Below are positions 26,220 through 35,522 of a stretch of DNA of 64,000 nt, piece by piece. The stretch spans positions 22,029 through 86,028 of the forward strand of contig NZ_STGW01000011.1 in NCBI RefSeq assembly GCF_004912195.1, written 5' to 3'. Each line of letters starts with the position of its first letter. Positions within the stretch are counted from its first letter, which is position 1. The notes below the pieces were generated by a model that saw only the letters and a list, made by a program, of their open reading frames with translations, was not told where the DNA came from and did no database searches. This stretch comes from Nocardioides caeni (GTDB taxonomy: Bacteria > Actinomycetota > Actinomycetes > Propionibacteriales > Nocardioidaceae). Both the position numbers and the translations under genes were made by a program.

Positions 26220-26854
26220 GGGTCCTTCGGCGCGGGGAGCAGACAGAACTCGTTGCCGCCCGGGTCGCGGAAGTGACGCCACGGCAGGTCGCCCCAGTCG
26301 GGGTGGAACTCCGATCCGCCGCGGGCGGTGATCGCCGCGACGATCGCGGTGACGTCGTCCCCGGGCTCGAGCCGGAGGGCGAGGTGGACGCGGTTCTTGC
26401 CGTCCTCGGGAGCCGTCTCGGGCACCAGCCGCAGCAGCGGGCCACGGCCGGTGGGATGGCGCAGGGCGTCGGTGACGGCGGGGTCGTGGTGCCACCCGGT
26501 CAGCCAGGTCCAGAACGCCAGCTCGCGCGCGACGTCCGCCACCTCCAGGGCGAGCCCCCGCAGGGGCCCGTCGGCCAGCGCGGCGTCCTCGTCGGCGCGG
26601 ACGGGGTTGCCCTCCGGGTCGGCGGTCAGCGTCGCGGGGCCGACGACCTCCAGGGTCAGTCGCGACGGTCCGGTGGGCGGCTCACCGACCTGCTGGAAGC
26701 AGAGGTCGAGCTCGGGCCCGTCGGGCACGGCGAGCCGGGTCTCGTAGCCCGCCTCCTCGTCGGTCAGCTGCTGCAGACCGAGGAGGTCCTCCCAGAAGCG
26801 CCCGACGACTCGGGGCTGGACGGCGTCGAAGACGACGTTCTCCAAGAACATCAC
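26216..26854 (-). CDS. VOC-superfamily (glyoxalase-like) protein
   Basis: This 212-residue protein has two VOC-like halves. The N-terminal half begins ENVVFDAVQPRVVGRFWEDLLG; the second ends with RDPGGNEFCLLPAP, a typical terminal strand. The middle is less conserved. It is translationally coupled to the DinB gene (ATGA overlap), a pairing often seen in actinobacterial detoxification loci, though the substrate is unknown. Confidence 0.78.
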   Translation of the reverse strand: MMFLENVVFDAVQPRVVGRFWEDLLGLQQLTDEEAGYETRLAVPDGPELDLCFQQVGEPPTGPSRLTLEVVGPATLTADPEGNPVRADEDAALADGPLRGLALEVADVARELAFWTWLTGWHHDPAVTDALRHPTGRGPLLRLVPETAPEDGKNRVHLALRLEPGDDVTAIVAAITARGGSEFHPDWGDLPWRHFRDPGGNEFCLLPAPKDP

Positions 26855-26966
26855 GTCACCCTACGGCCCGCTCGCTGGCTGGTCAGGCCCGGTGGTCCTG
26901 GTGGGTTTCGGCCTCGACACCGGGTGCCAGACTCACGCGGGACTACTTGATGGAGGGACACGACCG

Positions 26967-28145
26967 GTGGCTGACGACGACTTCCTCGACGTGATCGCGG
27001 CAGAGGTGGCGAACGACCCGCACAACCTCGCGTTGCGGGAGGACTACATCGCCCTGCTCCTGCAGGGCGATCCCGATCGCGCTGCCGAGGAGGTGACCGC
27101 CTTCGAGCAGGCCGGCGGCGATCCGGCTCGGGTGCGGCTGCTCCGGGCGCGGCTGATGGCCGCCCGCCTCCGGGGCGGTACGACGCCCGCAGCCCCCGCC
27201 GAGCCCGACGCCCTCGTGCCACGTCCCGTCGGCGACCCGGAGGCCGGGCCGGCGCCCACCACCTGGGAGCCGGAGCGACCGGCGGTCACCCTCGACGACG
27301 TCGCGGGCCTGGCCGAGGTCAAGCAGCACCTGGAGGCGACCTTCCTCGCCCCGCTGCGCAATCCCGAGCTGGCGGCGGCGTTCGGGCAGACGCCCGGCGG
27401 ATCGCTGCTGATGTACGGCCCGCCCGGTTGCGGCAAGACCTTCATCGCTCGCGCCATCGCCGGCGACCTGGGTGCGTCCTTCCTCCACGTGACGCTGGCG
27501 GACCTGATGGGCAAGTGGTTCGGCGAGACCGAGAAGGCCATCCAGAGCATCTTCCGCGACGCGCGTGCCTCGTCGCCGTGCGTGATCTTCTTCGACGAGT
27601 TCGACGCGCTGGGCGGGCGTCGCTCGTCCGGAGGCGGCGGCACCCAGTCGATGCGGATGGTCGTCAGCCAGCTGCTCGAGGAGCTCGACGGGGTCTCCAG
27701 CGCCAACGAGGGCGTCTACTTCCTCGCCGCGACCAACCGTCCCTGGGACGTCGACCCCGCGCTCCGCCGCCCGGGCCGCATCGACAAGACCGTGCTCGTG
27801 CTGCCGCCGGACCAGGTCGCCCGGGCCGCGATCCTCGCCGGACTGCTGGACGGCAAGCCGACCGAGGGCGTCGACGTCGACGCGGTGGCCGCCGCGACCG
27901 ACGGCTTCTCCGGTGCGGACATCAGCCACGTCGCCGCGACGGGCCTGCAGCAGGCGATGACCGCGTCGATGGCCGCCGGGGCCGTCGTACCGGTGACGAC
28001 GGAGTCGCTGCTCGCTGCTGCCGCAAGCGTGACCCCGTCGACGGCGGCCTGGTTCGACCAGGTCGTGCCGGTGCTCGACTACGGCGTCGACGACGGCACG
28101 TTCGAGCAGCTGCGTGCCTACCGGGTGAAGCGGGGCCTGCGGTGA
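26967..28145 (+). CDS. AAA+ ATPase with TPR-like N-terminus
   Basis: This 392-residue protein has an N-terminal helical segment (residues 1-70, resembling TPR helices) and a linker. A classical AAA+ domain follows: Walker A GPPGCGKT, Walker B VIFFDEFDALGG, sensor 1 LAATNRPWD, and arginine-finger region RRPGRID. It resembles Cdc48/FtsH-type ATPases but lacks protease and membrane segments. The GTG at 26967 follows GGAGGG by about 10 bases. Its stop overlaps the next gene by 4 bases, so the two proteins are likely partners. Confidence 0.85.
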   Translation: MADDDFLDVIAAEVANDPHNLALREDYIALLLQGDPDRAAEEVTAFEQAGGDPARVRLLRARLMAARLRGGTTPAAPAEPDALVPRPVGDPEAGPAPTTWEPERPAVTLDDVAGLAEVKQHLEATFLAPLRNPELAAAFGQTPGGSLLMYGPPGCGKTFIARAIAGDLGASFLHVTLADLMGKWFGETEKAIQSIFRDARASSPCVIFFDEFDALGGRRSSGGGGTQSMRMVVSQLLEELDGVSSANEGVYFLAATNRPWDVDPALRRPGRIDKTVLVLPPDQVARAAILAGLLDGKPTEGVDVDAVAAATDGFSGADISHVAATGLQQAMTASMAAGAVVPVTTESLLAAAASVTPSTAAWFDQVVPVLDYGVDDGTFEQLRAYRVKRGLR

Positions 28146-29413
28146 GCGACGACGGCTTCGACCCGGTCCAGCGCGACAGCGACCTGGCCTACGAGCTCTA
28201 TGACGTCCGCCCGGAGCACCCCGAGATCGGGCATCTCGCGCGCCGTGCGCTCGCGGCGGAGCCGTGGCGCAGTGGCCTGCGCGTCCTGCTCGCCAACCAC
28301 CTGGAGGCGTTGGGCGAGCTCGACGAGTCGCGGGAGATCCTGCTGGCGGTCGTCGGTCAGCGCGACCACGCGTTCGTCGACGCCGCCCGCGACCTGCGCG
28401 ACCTCGAGCATCGTGTCGGGCGCTACGAGGAGGCCCTGCGGTGGGCCGAGACCGTGCTCGGCGAGGACAGTGAGGGCTGGTCGGACTGGGGGATGTTCGG
28501 CGCCATCAAGGGTCAGCTCGGCGAACCGACGCTGACCTGGCAGATCCTCGACGAGGCGGTGGAGAGGTGCGCCACCACGGCGCCGGACGAGCTGACCGAC
28601 GCCCTCGCCTTCCGGGCCACCGGACTCATCGCGACCTTCGCCCCGTCGGAGCGCTTCATCGCCGCGGCCGAGGAGGCGGTCCGGGCCGATCCTGCCAACG
28701 GCTACGTCGCGCTGTGCCTCGTCTGGGCCTACATCCACCAGGGGCGCTTCGACGACGCCGAGGAGCTCGCGCTGCGGATGCTGCGGGAGGACCCGACCGA
28801 CGAGGGCCCGGCGATCCCGGTCCGGATGCTCCGCACGGTGCGGGGGATCATGGAGCGCGAGGGCATGGACATGGCGGAGCTGCACCGCCACGGCATCCTC
28901 GAGCGCATGTGGACCGACCAGCGCGACCGCCTGCTCGGTGTCGACGTGGTGTCGGCCCTCACGGCCCTCGAGCCGCTCCTCCCGCCGGCCGTCCTCGCCA
29001 CCCTGCATCCGCCCATCCCCGAGGACGGTGACGACACGGGAGCGTGCGAGGAGCTGGTGTCCTGGCACGACGGCCAGGACCCCGGCGCCGGCGACGCGTG
29101 GAGGCTGCCGGGCGACTTCCGGCTGATGAGCGCGGCCGAGATCCGGGCGATGGATGCCGCGGTCGAGGCCGACCCGGCGTCGTACCCGCAGTGGGCGGAG
29201 GACTCGCTCGACAGCTACTACCAGCAGCTGATGACCGACGACGCCGGTGGCTACCTCATCGTCACGATCACCGGTGAGCTGGCGATCCGGCGGGCCGGCG
29301 CAGAGGACGAGGTGGTCTCGGCCAGCATCGCCGACTTCTTCTGGGAGCAGGTGGCGGCACGAGGGGGTCGCAACCCGCGCCCCCGCCCGCAGCCGCGCGC
29401 CCAGGAGGTCTAG
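28142..29413 (+). CDS. Tetratricopeptide-repeat protein coupled to the AAA+ ATPase
   Basis: This 423-residue protein has helical repeats across residues about 10-240 (for example EIGHLARRALAAEPWRSGLRVLLANHLEALGELDESREILLAV and PANGYVALCLVWAYIHQGRFDDAEELALRML). A distinct C-terminal domain without a recognised motif follows. The GTG at 28142 overlaps the ATPase stop by 4 bases. It is likely a scaffold or substrate adaptor for the ATPase; the biological process is unknown. Confidence 0.75.
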   Translation: MSDDGFDPVQRDSDLAYELYDVRPEHPEIGHLARRALAAEPWRSGLRVLLANHLEALGELDESREILLAVVGQRDHAFVDAARDLRDLEHRVGRYEEALRWAETVLGEDSEGWSDWGMFGAIKGQLGEPTLTWQILDEAVERCATTAPDELTDALAFRATGLIATFAPSERFIAAAEEAVRADPANGYVALCLVWAYIHQGRFDDAEELALRMLREDPTDEGPAIPVRMLRTVRGIMEREGMDMAELHRHGILERMWTDQRDRLLGVDVVSALTALEPLLPPAVLATLHPPIPEDGDDTGACEELVSWHDGQDPGAGDAWRLPGDFRLMSAAEIRAMDAAVEADPASYPQWAEDSLDSYYQQLMTDDAGGYLIVTITGELAIRRAGAEDEVVSASIADFFWEQVAARGGRNPRPRPQPRAQEV

Positions 29414-29730
29414 GTCGCCTGGTCCCCCGCCAACCGGACGGTGAGGCCGGCGATGACGGTGTCGAGGGCGAAGCGGAACTGCCGGTCGGGGTCGCTGGCC
29501 GCCTGATAGAGCTCGCCGGCGGCCTGCCCGACGCGGGAGGCCAGCGGGAACTCGCGCCCGCCCATCGCCTCACCCAGCGCCTCGGCGTTGGCCTCCCACC
29601 ACTCGAGCTCGCTCTGACCCGACTGGCGCTCGGCGGCGACGACGGCATGGCGTGAGCGGGCCGCGGTCGCGCCGATGCCGTCGAGCAGGGCGACGGCCTG
29701 GTCCATCGCGATGTCGTCGAGGCCGAGGTC
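29410..29730 (-). pseudogene. Remnant of a TetR regulator (C-terminal domain only)
   Basis: The minus-strand frame ending at 29410 encodes about 105 residues ([57 protein letters not shown]) that match the C-terminal domain of drug-responsive TetR proteins. There is no helix-turn-helix domain upstream; the sequence runs directly into the opposite-strand ABC ATPase remnant near 29715-29735. The N-terminal half has therefore been lost. Confidence 0.65.
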
Positions 29731-30414
29731 ACGGTCGCCGGTCACGACCTGCGGCGCGCGCCTCGTGACGTACGGCGGGTGATCGGCCTCGTGGGCCAGC
29801 ACCCGGCGCTCGACGAGAAGCTCCACGGCCACGAGAACCTCGTCCTGCTCGGCCGGCTGCACGGGCTCCACCGGGGTCCGGCACTGGCCCGGGCCGACGA
29901 GCTGCTGGAGCGCTTCGGCCTCACCGACGCCGCTCACCGGGCGGTGAGCACCTACTCCGGCGGGATGCGGCGACGCCTCGACATCGCCGCCGGCCTCATC
30001 CTGCGGCCCCAGCTGCTGTTCCTCGACGAGCCGACCACCGGCCTCGACCCGCGGGCACGGGCCGAGGTGTGGACGATGGTGCGGGAGGTCGTGGACGCCG
30101 GGACCACGGTGCTGTTGACGACGCAGTACCTCGACGAGGCGGACCGGCTCGCCGACCGGATCACCGTCATCGGCGCCGGCCGGGTGATCGCCGAGGGCAC
30201 CGCCACCGAGCTCAAGAGCCGCCTCGGCGGCGACCAGCCGGTCCTCACGCTGCCGCCCGGCAGCGACATCGCGGCGGCCCGGCGCGCCCTGACCGATGCC
30301 GGGATCGGCGACGTGTCGGTCGACGTACGACAGCCGAGCCTGGACGACGTCTTCCTCCACCTCACCGACCCGCACCAGCCATCCGCGCTGGGCAACGAAG
30401 GAGCCTCCCGATGA
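29716..30414 (+). pseudogene. DrrA-type ABC ATPase lacking Walker A
   Basis: The open frame begins without a start codon at about [13 protein letters not shown] and continues through the DrrA block [17 protein letters not shown]. It retains the signature motif YSGGMRRRL, Walker [12 protein letters not shown] and the C-terminal domain. The first 65-75 residues of the family, including the Walker A loop, are missing. A GTG at 29779 could initiate a 211-residue product, but it could not bind ATP normally. Its stop overlaps the permease ATG by 4 bases. The deletion also removed the front of the divergent TetR gene. Confidence 0.75.
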
Positions 30415-31205
30415 ACGCCCTCTCAGCCGTCCGCGCCAGCTGGCTGGTCACCGAGCGCGACCTGCGGCACTGGCGCCGCGAGCCGTGGACGCCGGTCTTC
30501 GGTGTCCTGTTCTCGATCATGCTGATGCTGGTCTTCGGCTATCTCTTCGGCGGCGCGGTGGCGCTGCCGGGCGGCGGCGACTACCTCGCCTACCTGATGC
30601 CGGGGATGCTCGCCATGACGATGATGTTCGGCGTCGAGGCGACGATGTCGGCGATGACCAACGACTCCCGCAAGGGCATCACCGACCGGTTCCGGTCACT
30701 GCCGATCAGCGGGGTCGCCGTGCCGCTGGGCCGGGCTGGCGCCGACCTGGCGAACTCCGCGCTGGAGCTGGCCGTGCTGATGGTCGGCGGCCTGCTCATC
30801 GGCTGGCGGGCCGGCGGCACCATCGGCGAGACCCTGCTCGCCGTGGGCCTGCTGCTGTGGCTGCGACTGGCGGTGCTGTGGCTCGGGATCTTCCTCGGCC
30901 TGACCCTGCGCGGCGAGGGCGCGACGATGGCGGTGCAGGTGCTGGTATGGCCGATCGCCTTCCTGTCCGGGGTGATCGTCCCGTCGGCGACGATGCCGGC
31001 GTGGCTGGGCGCGCTCGCCGACCTCAACCCGGTCTCGGCGACCGCGGCCGCCTGTCGGGAGCTGTTCGGCAACCCGACCGGCATCAGCGGGGCCGACGGC
31101 CTGCTCGCTGACCACGCGCTGCTCGCCGCGGTCGTCTGGCCGGCGGTGCTGCTGGCGGTGTTCGTGCCCCTCGCGGCCCGCGCCTACCGGAGGCTCGGGG
31201 ACTGA
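30411..31205 (+). CDS. DrrB-type ABC-2 transporter permease
   Basis: This 264-residue permease has about six membrane helices and typical DrrB text ([70 protein letters not shown]). Such proteins export antibiotics or lipids. The gene is intact, but its cognate ATPase is truncated, so the exporter is probably inactive unless another ATPase substitutes. It is convergent with the CAP-domain gene, 6 bases away. Confidence 0.85.
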   Translation: MNALSAVRASWLVTERDLRHWRREPWTPVFGVLFSIMLMLVFGYLFGGAVALPGGGDYLAYLMPGMLAMTMMFGVEATMSAMTNDSRKGITDRFRSLPISGVAVPLGRAGADLANSALELAVLMVGGLLIGWRAGGTIGETLLAVGLLLWLRLAVLWLGIFLGLTLRGEGATMAVQVLVWPIAFLSGVIVPSATMPAWLGALADLNPVSATAAACRELFGNPTGISGADGLLADHALLAAVVWPAVLLAVFVPLAARAYRRLGD

Positions 31206-31211
31206 CACCGG

Positions 31212-31748
31212 TCAGCGGTGCCAGACCAGCACCGAGACGAAGGCGTTGCCCTCGGGGCTGCGGGCCGCGCCGACCGCGGCGATCCGGTAGGCCCGCCTGG
31301 TCAGCACCGCGCGGTGCGAGTCCGAGCGCATCCACACCCGCACCGCGGTCGCCGCGCTGTCGAAGCCACCCGCGACGACCTCACCGACCCGGCCTCCGCC
31401 GCAGTCGGCGAAGACCGTCGAGGGTGACAGGTGGTGCGCCAGCCTGTTGTTGGCCGCCATGCGCCGTGCGTACGACTCGGCGTAGCGGTTCAGGCAGCCG
31501 CCGTCGGCGTGCGCCAGCCGCGGCAGGTCGCGCTTGGCGCGGGCGATGTTGATCCGGTCGTGGATGGCGGATTCGAAGCGGTCCGGCAACGGCACGGTCC
31601 GCGCTGGTCGGGTGTCGACGGTGGCCGCCTGCGCGGCCGCCGCGCCGTGGTGGCCCGGCACGAGTGCCGCGAGCAGGAGCAGGGCGAGCATGAGGACGAG
31701 TGAGCGGTGACGCGCGATGGGCTGCGGACCGCGTGCTCCGAGACACAC
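31212..31748 (-). CDS. Secreted CAP-domain (SCP-like) protein
   Basis: This 178-residue protein has a signal peptide or N-terminal anchor (HRSLVLMLALLLLAALVPG, then AAAAQA) and a CAP domain (FESAIHDRINIARAKRDLPRL; LAHHLSPSTVF; VRVWMRSDSHRAVLTRRAYRIAAVGAA). CAP proteins are extracellular; bacterial functions are mostly unknown. Two Cys (GGCLNRYAES, ADCGGGR) may form a disulphide. The GTG at 31748 is preferred as it places the signal peptide correctly; the frame stays open to 31853. Confidence 0.75.
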   Translation of the reverse strand: MCLGARGPQPIARHRSLVLMLALLLLAALVPGHHGAAAAQAATVDTRPARTVPLPDRFESAIHDRINIARAKRDLPRLAHADGGCLNRYAESYARRMAANNRLAHHLSPSTVFADCGGGRVGEVVAGGFDSAATAVRVWMRSDSHRAVLTRRAYRIAAVGAARSPEGNAFVSVLVWHR

Positions 31749-31923
31749 GGGATGGCCTTCCGATGGGGGACGGTTTCGCCGATTCGGTCCCCTCCGCCGT
31801 ACCCCCGCTCGCTGGGGCCAGACGGTCCAGCCCGCCTTCTGGCCAGCAGGCACGCCACTCGTTCATCGCGTGCCACATGCGACCCGTGCACCACGGCCGC
31901 ACCACGGCACGGAGCCGGGCCCG

Positions 31924-32508
31924 CTAGTCGCCGAGCAGGCGAGCCTTCGCGGCTCGGAACTCGTCCTCCGTGATGACGCGCGTGTATCGCAGATGGTTGA
32001 GGTTCTGGAGCGCTTGGGCGGTGTCGGGGTTGGCGAGCGCGTTGATCTGTGCCACGCGGGCAGCGTCGCTCATCGGTGGACGCACCGGTTCGACGGGCGT
32101 GGGCGGCGCGGCAGGGTTGGCGTCCTGTCGAGGCGCCGCGACGGCTCGTCGGTACGCCGCCTGGGCCGAGAGCTCCTGCACGGCCTTCTCGGTCGGTCCG
32201 CGACCGCGCAGCAGGTACAGGCCCGCCGCAGCGGAGACGAGTCCGAGCACGAGGGAGAGGAAGGCGATGCCGAGACGTTCGACGAACGTTTCACCGGACT
32301 CGGGGTTGAACGGGTGGGTGGGGCTGGTCAGCACACTGAAGACTCCGAAGATCAGCAGCGTGAGGCCCCAGCCCCTGTGGTGGGCCCTGGCCGCATACGG
32401 CTGGCGCTCGGGTCGCGACGCGACCCAGTAGTGCCCGTCCCAGTAGCGAGTGCCGCTCTTCGCGGGGTCGGGGTACCAGCCCGGAACCGGTGGACGCTCG
32501 ACGCTCAC
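31924..32508 (-). CDS. DUF2510 / membrane / SHOCT-domain protein
   Basis: This 194-residue protein starts with a DUF2510 module (PGWYPDPAKSGTRYWDGHYWVA). Two membrane helices follow (about 50-110: WGLTLLIFGVFSVLT and FLSLVLGLVSAAAGLYLL). It ends in a SHOCT-like domain (LNHLRYTRVITEDEFRAAKARLLGD). All three modules are common in actinobacterial membrane proteins of unknown function. The GTG at 32508 directly precedes SVERPPVPGWYPDP and gives the usual DUF2510 position. Confidence 0.75.
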   Translation of the reverse strand: MSVERPPVPGWYPDPAKSGTRYWDGHYWVASRPERQPYAARAHHRGWGLTLLIFGVFSVLTSPTHPFNPESGETFVERLGIAFLSLVLGLVSAAAGLYLLRGRGPTEKAVQELSAQAAYRRAVAAPRQDANPAAPPTPVEPVRPPMSDAARVAQINALANPDTAQALQNLNHLRYTRVITEDEFRAAKARLLGD

Positions 32509-32606
32509 TTGCCACTCCTGCTTTCGACGGACCCTCGCATGACAGAGGGCCACGGAGATCGTAACCACCGCGGCTGCCGGCGGCTGGAGAACGCGAGGGG
32601 CCGGTC

Positions 32607-34106
32607 TCAGTGGGACGGAAGCTCTCCGGTGAGGCGTCCGTGGCGCTCGGCGCTGGCCTCGTTGAGACCGACGATCTCGACGGCCTTGCCCCTGCTCTCG
32701 TACTTGGTGGTGATGGCGTCGAGCGCCGCCACGGTGGAGGCGTCCCAGATGTGTGAGGCGGACAGGTCGATGACGATGCGGCTGGGGTCGCCGCCGTAGT
32801 CGAACTGGGTGTAGAGGTCGTTGCTGGAGGCGAAGAAGAGCTCGCCGGTGACCTGGTAGACCGCCTTCGCACCGTCCCCGTCCTCGACCAGCTCGCGGTC
32901 GGTCTCGGTCAGGTGGGCGACTCGCCGCGCAAACAGGGTCATGGCCACCAGGACCCCGACGACGACACCGATCGCCAGGTTGTGGGTGGACACCGTGACC
33001 AGCACCGTCGCGACCATCACCGTGGTCTCCGACTTCGGCATCCGGCGCAGCGTCGACGGGCGGACCGAATGCCAGTCGAAGGTGCCGACGGAGACCATGA
33101 TCATCACCGCCACCAGGGCTGCCATCGGGATGAGGGCGACGACGTCGCCGAGCCCGACGACCAGGACGAGCAGCAGCGTGCCGGCGAGGAACGTGGAGAT
33201 CCGGGTGCGGGCACGCGAGACCTTCACGTTGATCATCGTCTGGCCGATCATCGCGCAGCCGCCCATGCCGCCGAAGAAGCCGGTGATCACGTTGGCCGCG
33301 CCCTGACCGAGGGCCTCGCGGGTCTTGTCGGAATGGGTGTCCGTGATGTCGTCGACCAGCTTGGCGGTGAGCAGCGACTCCAGGATGCCGACCACGGCCA
33401 TCGCCAGCGCGTAGGGCGCGATGATCTCCAGGGTGTGCAGTTCGAGCGGTACGTCGGGCACGAACCAGGCCGGGAGGCTGTCGGGCAGCTCGCCCTGGTC
33501 TCCGACGTCCGGTACGTCGACGGCGGCGATGAGGACGAAGGCGGTCAGCGCGACGATGGCGACCAGGGGCGCCGGCACGATGTCGTTGACCGTCGGGAAG
33601 GCCACGATGACCGCGATGCCGACGGCGATCAACGGATAGACCGCCCAGGGCACGTCGACCATGTGGTCGACCTGGGCGCCGAAGATCAGGATCGCGAGGG
33701 CGTTGACGAACCCGACCATCACCGAGCGCGGGATGAACCGCATCAGCCGTGCCACCCCCGCGAGCGCCAAGGCGATCTGGATCAACCCGCCGAGCAGCAC
33801 GGTGGCGATCAGGTAGTCGTAGCCGTGGTCGCGCATGACGGGCGCGATGACCAGGGCGACCGCGCCCGTCGCTGCCGAGATCATCGCCGGGCGTCCGCCC
33901 AGGAACGAGATCGCGACCGCCATGGTGAAGGAGGCAAACAGTCCCACGCGCGGGTCGACGCCCGCGATGATGGAGAACGAGATCGCCTCCGGGATCAGCG
34001 CCAGCGCGACGACGAGTCCGGCGAGCACCTCGGTGCGCAGCAGCCGCGGCGACCGCAGCGCGGCGCGGACGGTGGGTTCGGGGGCAGACGACACGGCTGT
34101 GCTCAC
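32607..34106 (-). CDS. SulP-family anion transporter with STAS domain
   Basis: This 499-residue SulP/SLC26-type transporter has 10-12 membrane helices (LAGLVVALALIPEAISFSIIAGVDPRVGLF; NVITGFFGGMGGCAMIGQTMINV). A C-terminal STAS domain follows (about 400-495: VYQVTGELFFASSNDLY; IVIDLSASHIWDASTVAALDAI). Substrates in the family include sulfate, bicarbonate and other anions; none can be chosen here. The GTG at 34106 is preferred over upstream in-frame starts. It is divergent from a MerR gene with a palindrome between, so it is likely MerR-controlled. Confidence 0.88.
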   Translation of the reverse strand: MSTAVSSAPEPTVRAALRSPRLLRTEVLAGLVVALALIPEAISFSIIAGVDPRVGLFASFTMAVAISFLGGRPAMISAATGAVALVIAPVMRDHGYDYLIATVLLGGLIQIALALAGVARLMRFIPRSVMVGFVNALAILIFGAQVDHMVDVPWAVYPLIAVGIAVIVAFPTVNDIVPAPLVAIVALTAFVLIAAVDVPDVGDQGELPDSLPAWFVPDVPLELHTLEIIAPYALAMAVVGILESLLTAKLVDDITDTHSDKTREALGQGAANVITGFFGGMGGCAMIGQTMINVKVSRARTRISTFLAGTLLLVLVVGLGDVVALIPMAALVAVMIMVSVGTFDWHSVRPSTLRRMPKSETTVMVATVLVTVSTHNLAIGVVVGVLVAMTLFARRVAHLTETDRELVEDGDGAKAVYQVTGELFFASSNDLYTQFDYGGDPSRIVIDLSASHIWDASTVAALDAITTKYESRGKAVEIVGLNEASAERHGRLTGELPSH

Positions 34107-34216
34107 GGTGGCTCCGTTGTGCGCACTCGGCGCGAACGACGTGGGTGGGACGGATGCGCGACCATGGGTAGCGCGTGCCGGCGCCATCGCCGGTGGAAGT
34201 CTGTCTGTCACCCTAA

Positions 34217-34233
34217 CCTCACGTAACGTGAGG
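34217..34233. promoter_or_regulatory. MerR-type operator palindrome
   Basis: CCTCACGTAACGTGAGG is a perfect 8+1+8 dyad in the SulP-MerR gap, similar in form to MerR/SoxR operators that sit inside a stretched promoter spacer. It lies 35 bases upstream of the merR GTG and about 110 bases from the SulP start. Confidence 0.6.
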
Positions 34234-34267
34234 GTTGCAATCCGAGCGACGTGAGAGGGCCCTCCCC

Positions 34268-34699
34268 GTGACCCGTGAACCCGCGATCCCCTCCGACGCC
34301 GACCACTCCACGGTCATGCAGATCGGGGAGGTGGCGGCCCGCACGGAGCTGTCGTTGCGCAGCCTGCGGCACTGGGAGGAGGTCGGGCTGCTGCGACCCT
34401 CCGGTCGGACGGAGGGCGGCTTCCGCCTCTACACCGAGGCCGACGTCGAGAGGATCCTCGTGATCCGCCGGATGAAGCCGCTCGGCTTCACCCTCGAGCA
34501 GATGAGCGCCGCGATGCGCGACATCGAGGTCCTTCGCGACCTCGACGGCGACCTCGACGGCCACGACGACCGCGCCAGCGCCGCGCGCTCCCGCCTCGAG
34601 GCGCTCGTGGGCGATGCGGTCGAGCGTCGCTCGACCCTCGAGCGTCAGCTGGCAATGGCCGACGAGTTCATCGACCAGCTCCACCAGCAGCTGGCCTGA
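34268..34699 (+). CDS. MerR-family transcriptional regulator
   Basis: This 143-residue protein has a MerR winged helix-turn-helix (MQIGEVAARTELSLRSLRHWEEVGLL, GGFRLYTEADVERI), a helical linker and a short coiled-coil C-terminus (RRSTLERQLAMADEFIDQLHQQL). It has no Cys cluster, so it is not an obvious metal or redox sensor. GTG at 34268 is used; ATG at 34316 would start directly at MQIGEV and is a real alternative. It probably regulates the divergent SulP gene. Confidence 0.85.
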   Translation: MTREPAIPSDADHSTVMQIGEVAARTELSLRSLRHWEEVGLLRPSGRTEGGFRLYTEADVERILVIRRMKPLGFTLEQMSAAMRDIEVLRDLDGDLDGHDDRASAARSRLEALVGDAVERRSTLERQLAMADEFIDQLHQQLA

Positions 34700-34775
34700 G
34701 CATCCCTACGCCGGTCACTCGTTCTGCCGGGGTTGCAGACCGGCCGCCGCTGTGGTCCGTTCGCGGCCCCGCTGC

Positions 34776-34800
34776 CCTGATCACCTTCGTGGTGACCAGG
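34776..34800 (+). terminator. Hairpin downstream of merR
   Basis: CCTGATCACC, loop TTCGT, GGTGACCAGG forms a 10-base-pair stem with one G-T mismatch position, 77 bases after the MerR stop and before the next gene. There is no clear T-run on the plus strand. Confidence 0.45.
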
Positions 34801-34852
34801 CTGCGACGGCGATGCGCGTGCGCCTGGCTCGCTAACCTGACGCCATGGGTGC

Positions 34853-35440
34853 GTGTGGTCCGCAAGGCGGCGCGAGGCAGGCGTGACGCCGTCCACGCCG
34901 CGGTTCCACCCGGCGGACCTGGCTTCCGCCGCAGAGTCGGTCGGGCGAGTTGCGTGGCGGTGTTGGTGGGTGTTCCTCGCACTGGGCACGTTGCTGATGG
35001 CGCGGGAGGCGAATCACGGTGACGGTCTGGACATGGTGACCTGCGTCCGGGGGCGGTCCGACTGCGCCGTCGACGAGTGGGCCGCCGTCAACCTGGCGCC
35101 GACCCTGACGGTCGTGGGGGTTGCAGCCCTGGTCCTGGGCGGGCTGGCTCGCCTCGTCGAGCACTGGATCGTGTCGGTCTTCCATGTCGTCTCAGGGATC
35201 GCCGTCGGCGTCTGCGGGGGACTGATGCTGCTGTTCATGGCCTGGGACGATCAACGTTGTCAGGCTTCGGCCGTGTGTTCTTCAGCGCCGCACAGGAAGC
35301 TCCCGGACTCGTTCTACGTCTGGAGGTACCTCGGGGATGGCGAGGTCGCCTTCGGCGAGGAGTGGCTCGCCTGGGGCCTCGCCGGCGGTGCGACAGCGAC
35401 CGCGGTCATCGCCGCGCGGTTCTGGTCCGCCCGGAACTGA
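34853..35440 (+). CDS. Hypothetical four-helix membrane protein
   Basis: This 195-residue protein has about four membrane segments (WWVFLALGTLLMA; TLTVVGVAALVLGGLA; VVSGIAVGVCGGLMLLFMAW; GLAGGATATAVIAARFW). Its Cys residues (VTCVRGRSDCAVDEW; DDQRCQASAVCSS) lie in the two loops that would be on the same side of the membrane. I do not recognise a family. GTG at 34853 or GTG at 34883 could be the start. It is convergent with dnaB, with a 101-base gap. Confidence 0.55.
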   Translation: MWSARRREAGVTPSTPRFHPADLASAAESVGRVAWRCWWVFLALGTLLMAREANHGDGLDMVTCVRGRSDCAVDEWAAVNLAPTLTVVGVAALVLGGLARLVEHWIVSVFHVVSGIAVGVCGGLMLLFMAWDDQRCQASAVCSSAPHRKLPDSFYVWRYLGDGEVAFGEEWLAWGLAGGATATAVIAARFWSARN

Positions 35441-35522
35441 CGTCTGGGAACGGCCCGCCATGTCGAGCGCCAGCCGCACCTCATCCGGGCCTGGCGCACC
35501 GAGGGGTCAAGATTCACTGCAT

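Noticed and set aside
31924..32508. DUF2510 protein as a prophage remnant
   Set aside because: DUF2510 is common in ordinary actinobacterial membrane proteins, and no phage genes are nearby.
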